Shown here in pieces: positions 7,416 through 11,374 of a stretch of 11,374 bases of DNA. The notes under the pieces are model-generated. The model searched no databases. It was not told the DNA's origin and worked only from the letters and a program-made list of their open reading frames with translations. The stretch lies in the NCBI GenBank assembly GCA_937858455.1, contig CALLYN010000885.1, positions 1-11,374 of the forward strand. The letters are read 5' to 3'. The stretch comes from an uncultured Kouleothrix sp. GTDB taxonomy: Bacteria > Chloroflexota > Chloroflexia > Chloroflexales > Roseiflexaceae. The translations under genes and the position numbers were made by a program. Numbering within the stretch: the first letter of the stretch is position 1; the number at the start of each line of letters is the position of its first letter.

Positions 7416-10400
7416 CTAGCTCGATGCGATTGGTATGTACTGCCGCGGCGCAATCTCGTTCTTGTTGATCAGGATGCGGTTCTGCGCGGCTTGCCGGATG
7501 CGGCTCTGGTTGTCGAGCAGCAGCACTGTCACGGTTTCGGTCGTGCCGATCGTCAGCTTGGGTTCGAGCGTCACCTCCATCGCGAAGCGAATGGTGTTCG
7601 CGCCCGGCGTGTTGCCGACGGTGAACGAGTAGTTCGCGCCAAAGCTGCCGCCGTCGGTGCGGCGGAAGGTGACCTTGCTGCCCAGCGCGCCCGATCCTTC
7701 GAGCGAGAAGGTGGCCGGCCCGTTGCTGCGGTTCTCCACGATGTAGAAGAATGTGGCCTTCTGGCCCGCGCCGGCCTCGCCGTCGACATCGCCGTCGTGC
7801 GTCAGCAGCGCGTTCGATGTCAGGTCGGCTACCGTGGTGTCGGTGATCGTCTGGTTCTGCGATGGCTCGTCCGGCACGCTCAGGTCGACATAGGTTGTCT
7901 CGGTGGTGCCCTGCAGCGTGCCCGAGGGTATCGTAACGCTCACCGTCAGGAATTTGGCCTTGTCGTCGCCCGGCTCGAGCGTGATCGTGTCAGTGTTCAC
8001 CTCGGTCTGCCAGCCGCGCACCGTGCGGATCTGCACGTTGACGGTGCGCGTGACATTGCCATTGTTCGTGAGCTTGTGCACATAGCGCACGATGCTGCTG
8101 GGCGAGTCGGGCGCGCCTAGCCCGGTGCGCGTCTTGGGCGTCACGTCGAGCAAGAACTTCGGCAGGATCGTGGTGGTGTCGGTCACGCTGTCGGTCACCG
8201 TGACGTACTTGGTCGAGCTGACGCTCACCGTGGTGACGTCGGGCGGCGGGCCGGCCAGCACGCGCTTGTCGGGGCCGAGCGGCAGCGTCACCGTCACCGT
8301 CACCAGCTTGGTCTGGCCGGCGGCCAGCGCGAATTGCGTGCCGATCGGCGGCACGGTCTTCACCGCCAGCTTGCGCGACGACACCGCGTTCACCTTGAGG
8401 TCGACCAGGTCGATCGAGCCATTATTGACAAGCTGGTGCGTGTAGGTTACTACCTGGCCGGGGATGGCGTTCTGGGCGTTCGGCACGGCGTCGAGCAGGT
8501 CGATCGGCCCGATCTGGGTGGTCAGCCCGGCGAACTCCGAGGTGTTGCCGTTTTTGTCGGTGGCGGTCAGCGCGATCTGGCCGGGCAGGCTGGCGAGCGT
8601 AAAGGTGAAGTAGCCGTTCGAGCTGATCTGCTGGCCCACGAAGCTGCGCCCCTGGCCGTCGAGCGCGCTCGGGTCGGCCGTGAATACCTGAATGGTGCAG
8701 GGCGTGACGCAGGCGTCGGTGGTGCCCTTGGTGCCGACCTGGCCGGTCAGCTGGCCGTTCTGGTTCAGGCGAATATGCGTCGGTGGGTCGATATCGTGGT
8801 TCGGGTTGGCCGCGCTGCCGCCAGGCGCCGCGATGTTCGGCGAGAGCGCGATGCCTTTGCCGCTATTGCGCGAGATCGCATTGTTCAGGATCGCCACCTG
8901 CTGCGCGCCATTGTCGGCCAGCACGCCGTCGCCGGCATTGCCGGCGGCGGTATATGCGTTCGCGCTGAAGGCCACGCCAATATAGTTCGCTTTGATCGTA
9001 GTCGGCTTGGTGGTGGCGCCGGCCACGTGCACGCCGCTGCCGGTGTTCGCGCCGATCGTGTTGGCCTCGGCGCTGCTGCCGCCCACGCGGGTGTACTGTG
9101 CGCCGTTGTTGATCAGCACGCCATCGCCGGCGTTGCCGGCCGCGCTGGTGAACGGGCCGTTGGCCGCGCCGCGCCGCAGGCCGATGATATTGCCGGCCAC
9201 GGTGTTGCTGAACACCGACGACCCGCCAATGCTGACGCCTGGGCCGTTGTTGCCGGCGATCACATTCTGTGCCGAGGCAATGCTGCCGCCGATCGTGGTG
9301 TAGTTGGCGCCGCTGCCGATCAGCACGCCGCCGAGCGTGTTGCTCACAACGCTGGTGCCAAGCGCGCTCAGGCCGATCAGGTTGCCGGCTACGGTGTTCG
9401 AGTAGATCGCGGTGTAGCCCGCAGCCGTGCGGCCGAATGCCACGCCATAGCCGGTGTTGCCGGCGATCGTGTTGCCCTGGCCGGGCAGGCCGATGCGGTT
9501 GTTGCTGGCGTTGTCGCGCACAAACACGCCGCCCTGGTCGTTCGGCCGCGCGGTGCTGCCGCCGGCGCTGATGCCGATGTAGGCGTTGTACACCTGGTTG
9601 CCACTGGTGTTCGCGTCGGTGAGCAGCACGCCGTAGCCGCCGTTGCCGCTGATCACGGTGCTGACGCCAGCGCTGCCGAACACGGCGTTGTTGTTCGCGC
9701 CGCTGGCGATGCGCACGCCGTTGCCGCTGTTGCCCTGGTCGGTCGAGCCGATCTCGTTGGTGCCGATGTAGTTGCCGGCGATCTGGTTGTTCGCCGAGGC
9801 GTCGCCCGTCAGCACAATCCCGTCGCCGGCGTTGCCCGATACGACATTGCGCTGCGTGCTCTGGATACCGCCTACCTGGTTGCCGCTGCTGTCGATGATC
9901 TCAATACCATTGGCGCTGTTCGGCAGCAGCATGGTGCTGAAGTTTGCGTTCAGGCCCAGGCCGATGTAGTTGCCGTAGATCTTGTTGTTCGCCGCATTTT
10001 GCAGCCGGATGCCGTCGCCGCTGTTGCCGGCGATCACATTGCGCTCGCCGGGGCTGCTGCCGATGCCGATCGTGTTGTCGTGGGCGTTGTTGTCGATCTG
10101 CACGCCGGCGTAGGCGTTCGGCAGCGTGGCCCCGCCTGGGAAGTTGCCGATGTAGTTGCCGTATACCTGGTTGTTGGCCGTGTTCGGGCCGTCGATACGG
10201 ATGCCAATGCCGGCCGTCGACGATCCGCCAAACCCGCCGATGATCAGGTTCAAAATGACGTTGCTCGAGGAGTTGAGCCGGATCCCTACGCCGCCGCCAG
10301 CCAGGCCCGAGCCGTCGATCACGATGCGCGGCGTGCCGACGGCGTTGTCGTTGCGGCCCTTGATCGTGGTGCTGCCCGCGCTCAGCGCTGGCAGCGAGCT

Positions 10401-10715
10401 TTGCGGCACGATCGTCCAGCGGCCGGTAGACTGGTTGTAGCCGTACAGCGGGTTGTTCTCGTCGGCCGGGATGTCGAAGTCGATCTCGCTCGAGCCGCTG
10501 TCGGCGTTCGCAAGCTTGATCGCCTGGCGCAGCGAGCAGTCGTCGGCGACGCCGCTGTTGCACGCCGCGCCGGTGAGGTCGGTGTCGCTGGCGTTGTCGA
10601 CGACATAGGTGTTGGCGGCCGCACGCGCGCTCGGTGGTCGCTGAGCGATCGTGAGCGATGCGCATAGCAGCGCAAGAATGAGCGACCAGGCAAGAGTGCG
10701 GCGGGTGCGGATCAT
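7416..10715 (-). CDS. Giant secreted CSLRQA beta-helix protein with about three Ig-like/NEW3-type modules
   Basis: This 1099-aa exported protein is a paralogue of the product of the next minus-strand gene, which it precedes by 116 bp. Residues 1-32 form a signal peptide (MIRTRRTLAW, hydrophobic core, SARA). CSLRQAI (60-66, with C52) is the CSLREA-type cap. Residues about 128-625 are a parallel beta-helix with repeated NVIAGN, GDGI/GVLL and GNYIG rungs, including two near-identical NAGDGVL turns. Residues about 642-730 form the beta domain ending GNTSEF, with a CX3C pair. Three beta-sandwich modules follow (about 735-850, 851-962, 963-1083). The third opens with DGDVDGE (974-980), which resembles a DxDxDG calcium loop. 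The last residues are YIPIASS. ATG 10715 is preferred over the upstream TTG 10739 because AGGAG (10723-10727) lies seven bases ahead. It is the first gene of the likely two-gene unit. No enzyme motif is seen; an adhesive or sheath role is inferred. Confidence 0.85.
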   Translation of the reverse strand: MIRTRRTLAWSLILALLCASLTIAQRPPSARAAANTYVVDNASDTDLTGAACNSGVADDCSLRQAIKLANADSGSSEIDFDIPADENNPLYGYNQSTGRWTIVPQSSLPALSAGSTTIKGRNDNAVGTPRIVIDGSGLAGGGVGIRLNSSSNVILNLIIGGFGGSSTAGIGIRIDGPNTANNQVYGNYIGNFPGGATLPNAYAGVQIDNNAHDNTIGIGSSPGERNVIAGNSGDGIRLQNAANNKIYGNYIGLGLNANFSTMLLPNSANGIEIIDSSGNQVGGIQSTQRNVVSGNAGDGIVLTGDASANNQIAGNYIGTNEIGSTDQGNSGNGVRIASGANNNAVFGSAGVSTVISGNGGYGVLLTDANTSGNQVYNAYIGISAGGSTARPNDQGGVFVRDNASNNRIGLPGQGNTIAGNTGYGVAFGRTAAGYTAIYSNTVAGNLIGLSALGTSVVSNTLGGVLIGSGANYTTIGGSIASAQNVIAGNNGPGVSIGGSSVFSNTVAGNIIGLRRGAANGPFTSAAGNAGDGVLINNGAQYTRVGGSSAEANTIGANTGSGVHVAGATTKPTTIKANYIGVAFSANAYTAAGNAGDGVLADNGAQQVAILNNAISRNSGKGIALSPNIAAPGGSAANPNHDIDPPTHIRLNQNGQLTGQVGTKGTTDACVTPCTIQVFTADPSALDGQGRSFVGQQISSNGYFTFTLASLPGQIALTATDKNGNTSEFAGLTTQIGPIDLLDAVPNAQNAIPGQVVTYTHQLVNNGSIDLVDLKVNAVSSRKLAVKTVPPIGTQFALAAGQTKLVTVTVTLPLGPDKRVLAGPPPDVTTVSVSSTKYVTVTDSVTDTTTILPKFLLDVTPKTRTGLGAPDSPSSIVRYVHKLTNNGNVTRTVNVQIRTVRGWQTEVNTDTITLEPGDDKAKFLTVSVTIPSGTLQGTTETTYVDLSVPDEPSQNQTITDTTVADLTSNALLTHDGDVDGEAGAGQKATFFYIVENRSNGPATFSLEGSGALGSKVTFRRTDGGSFGANYSFTVGNTPGANTIRFAMEVTLEPKLTIGTTETVTVLLLDNQSRIRQAAQNRILINKNEIAPRQYIPIASS
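8902..8950. repeat. Beta-helix rung repeat, copy A
   Basis: This 49-bp stretch and 9097-9145 match at 40 of 49 positions and lie 195 bp (65 codons) apart in the same frame. They encode AGNAGDGVLADNGAQ and AGNAGDGVLINNGAQ. The DNA-level similarity points to rung duplication within the gene rather than only shared rung chemistry. Confidence 0.6.
9097..9145. repeat. Beta-helix rung repeat, copy B
   Basis: This is the partner of the stretch at 8902-8950. The differences are mostly silent or swap one hydrophobic or small residue (ADN versus INN), as expected if the helix fold is under selection. Confidence 0.6.
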
Positions 10716-10722
10716 GAGGACG

Positions 10723-10727
10723 CTCCT
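10723..10727 (-). promoter_or_regulatory. Ribosome-binding site AGGAG of the upstream surface gene
   Basis: AGGAG is seven bases before ATG 10715. A second AGGAG (10728-10732) precedes it, so the leader carries a doubled purine stretch. This supports the internal ATG as the start rather than TTG 10739, which would place the ribosome-binding site inside the coding frame. Confidence 0.75.
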
Positions 10728-10740
10728 CTCCTGATGCAAA

Positions 10741-10860
10741 CGTCAGAGAATAATACTATTATGGGGTCTACTGTTGGCCTATTCTATCACACTGATCAAG
10801 CCATATAACTAGGAAAGAAGTACTGAAACGACGACGATGTGTAAAGTTTCATCCGCGTAG
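10741..10860 (-). promoter_or_regulatory. AT-richer putative promoter segment of the surface-gene pair
   Basis: This segment is clearly AT-richer than the surroundings and lies just upstream of the first surface gene. On the minus strand it contains TAGAAT (10781-10786, -10-like), TTGATC (10794-10799, -35-like but wrongly spaced from it), TTTACA (10840-10845) and a 13-bp palindrome ATAATA-C-TATTAT (10750-10762). No pair of boxes has both good sequence and good spacing, so only the region, not an exact promoter, can be proposed. Confidence 0.35.
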
Positions 10861-11299
10861 GTGTTTACGATGCGCGCTCGTAGCTTGCGCGGCACGGTGC
10901 CGCCGCCGCCCGAAACTGCCGTCTGCGCGCGTGCTCGGCGCTGTGGCACAGCGCATCCCGCGCTGCCCCGGCCCCGAAACACTAGATTATTCGCCGCAGA
11001 TCGTGTATCATCGCCGTGCGCTTACCCGACACCATTGCTGCCTAGTGGCGCCTGCTGCTGCCCGGAAAGAGCCGGCGGCGGCGCTCAGCGGCCATAGCTC
11101 GCCCGCCGCGAGAGGCCGATACGTGCAAAATCACTACTCACAACGTTCACTTGTATATATTGCAAGAATCGGCATGCTTCAATGCAGAGGATTCTAGCTT
11201 GCCACTGTACGGGTGCGGCCTATCGCGCCGCTGCGTCAAGTCAAATGAAACATGCATTATCGCCTGGAGTCTTCGGGGCGCAAGAAGACGTGCGGGCCT
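10861..11299. other. Long noncoding stretch upstream of the kinase gene
   Basis: I see no convincing gene in these 439 bp. Two short plus-strand open frames (10861-11097 and 10931-11197) overlap in different frames, lack family resemblance and are Arg/Pro/Ala-rich in a way typical of random GC-rich sequence. The region holds a 17-bp palindrome (10938-10954), a -10-like TATCAT (11006-11011), a small stem CTCGC-CCGCC-GCGAG (11098-11112) and an AT-richer patch around 11125-11170 with TATATAT. Any of these could belong to the kinase promoter, and a small RNA cannot be excluded. Confidence 0.5.
10938..10954. promoter_or_regulatory. 17-bp palindrome GCGCTGTG-G-CACAGCGC
   Basis: Two perfect 8-bp arms surround one central G. 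A one-base loop is poor for an RNA hairpin, which suggests a dimeric protein-binding site rather than a terminator. It lies about 220 bp from the surface-gene start and about 355 bp from the kinase start, in the shared upstream region. The role is inferred and chance in GC-rich DNA is possible. Confidence 0.35.
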
Positions 11300-11306
11300 G
11301 GAGGAG
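11300..11306 (+). promoter_or_regulatory. Ribosome-binding site GGAGGAG of the kinase gene
   Basis: GGAGGAG ends two bases before ATG 11309; counting the GGAGG core gives a four-base spacer. It is a strong but closely placed Shine-Dalgarno and supports the start of the truncated gene. Confidence 0.65.
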
Positions 11307-11308
11307 AT

Positions 11309-11374
11309 ATGATCGACGCGGGTATTGAGCAGACGATCAAAGGCTACGAGCTGCGCGCGCCGCTCGGCGAAGGC
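11309..11374 (+). CDS. Serine/threonine protein kinase, N-terminal fragment
   Basis: Only 22 codons are present: a short lead of ten residues, then IKGYELRAPLGEG at the window edge. 'GYEL...LGEG' is the usual opening of bacterial Hanks-type (PknB-like) Ser/Thr kinases, where the tyrosine-containing strand leads into the glycine-rich ATP loop GxGxxG; the first two glycines are visible. The catalytic HRD and DFG motifs and any C-terminal sensor domain lie outside the window. Chloroflexota carry many such kinases. The gene is divergent from the surface-protein pair across about 590 bp. A non-kinase protein with the same opening is possible but less likely. Confidence 0.72.
   Translation, partial: MIDAGIEQTIKGYELRAPLGEG

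Noticed and set aside
3358..7419. 1353-codon open frame on the plus strand opposite the longer surface gene
   Set aside because: Its product is low-complexity Arg/Ala/Gly/His sequence without any family motif. The minus-strand frame has a signal peptide, domains and a ribosome-binding site. Long antisense frames are common opposite GC-rich genes.
8870..10250. CRISPR-like or satellite periodicity
   Set aside because: The recurring GCCGTCGCCGGCGTTGCC-like words are codons of beta-helix rungs in one continuous reading frame, with irregular spacing and no constant repeat or unique spacers.
8334..10667. 777-codon plus-strand open frame opposite the shorter surface gene
   Set aside because: Same situation: repetitive Ala/Val/Arg/Asp sequence that mirrors the beta-helix repeats of the real gene.
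10861..11197. Two overlapping short plus-strand open frames (78 and 88 codons)
   Set aside because: No family resemblance, composition typical of random GC-rich sequence, and no good ribosome-binding site was seen.

Overview
This high-GC window looks like a piece of a Chloroflexota chromosome, in the Roseiflexus/Kouleothrix/Herpetosiphon neighbourhood. That placement is inferred from the company of genes (ferredoxin-type sulfite reductase with APS kinase, type II dehydroquinase, very large secreted beta-helix proteins, a Ser/Thr kinase), the tandem octamer repeats and the codon choice. It was not tested by any search. No rRNA, tRNA or CRISPR array was seen.

Left part (1-2535): the 3' end of an adenylylsulfate kinase gene (cysC) is followed by a full siroheme/4Fe-4S sulfite reductase gene (422-2110). 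Both belong to assimilatory sulfate reduction. The 286-bp gap between them holds a 178-bp MITE-like element with 13-bp inverted ends and TA at each border. It sits inside a pair of inverted arrays of an 8-bp repeat. A type II 3-dehydroquinate dehydratase gene (aroQ) converges on the reductase, and both stop codons lie in a single CTAG.

Middle and right (2743-10715): two very large minus-strand genes in tandem encode secreted paralogues. Each has a signal peptide, a CSLRxAI N-terminal cap, a long right-handed parallel beta-helix, one small 'NTSEF' beta domain, a string of Ig-like/NEW3-type beta-sandwich modules (about three in the upstream gene product, about seven in the downstream one), and a last heptapeptide of the form Y[FI]PIAxx. 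They are probably co-transcribed from a promoter in the AT-richer segment near 10741-10860. They look like cell-surface or sheath components with adhesive or polysaccharide-binding roles; no catalytic function can be assigned.

Right end (10716-11374): about 590 bp without a convincing gene separates the surface genes from a divergent gene. Only its first 22 codons lie in the window, and these match the start of a bacterial Ser/Thr protein kinase up to the glycine-rich loop.

Most notable for follow-up are the shared C-terminal heptapeptide of the two surface proteins (possible sorting signal), the different number of modules in the tandem pair, the nested repeat/MITE structure between the sulfur genes, and a perfect 17-bp-stem hairpin between the second surface gene and aroQ.
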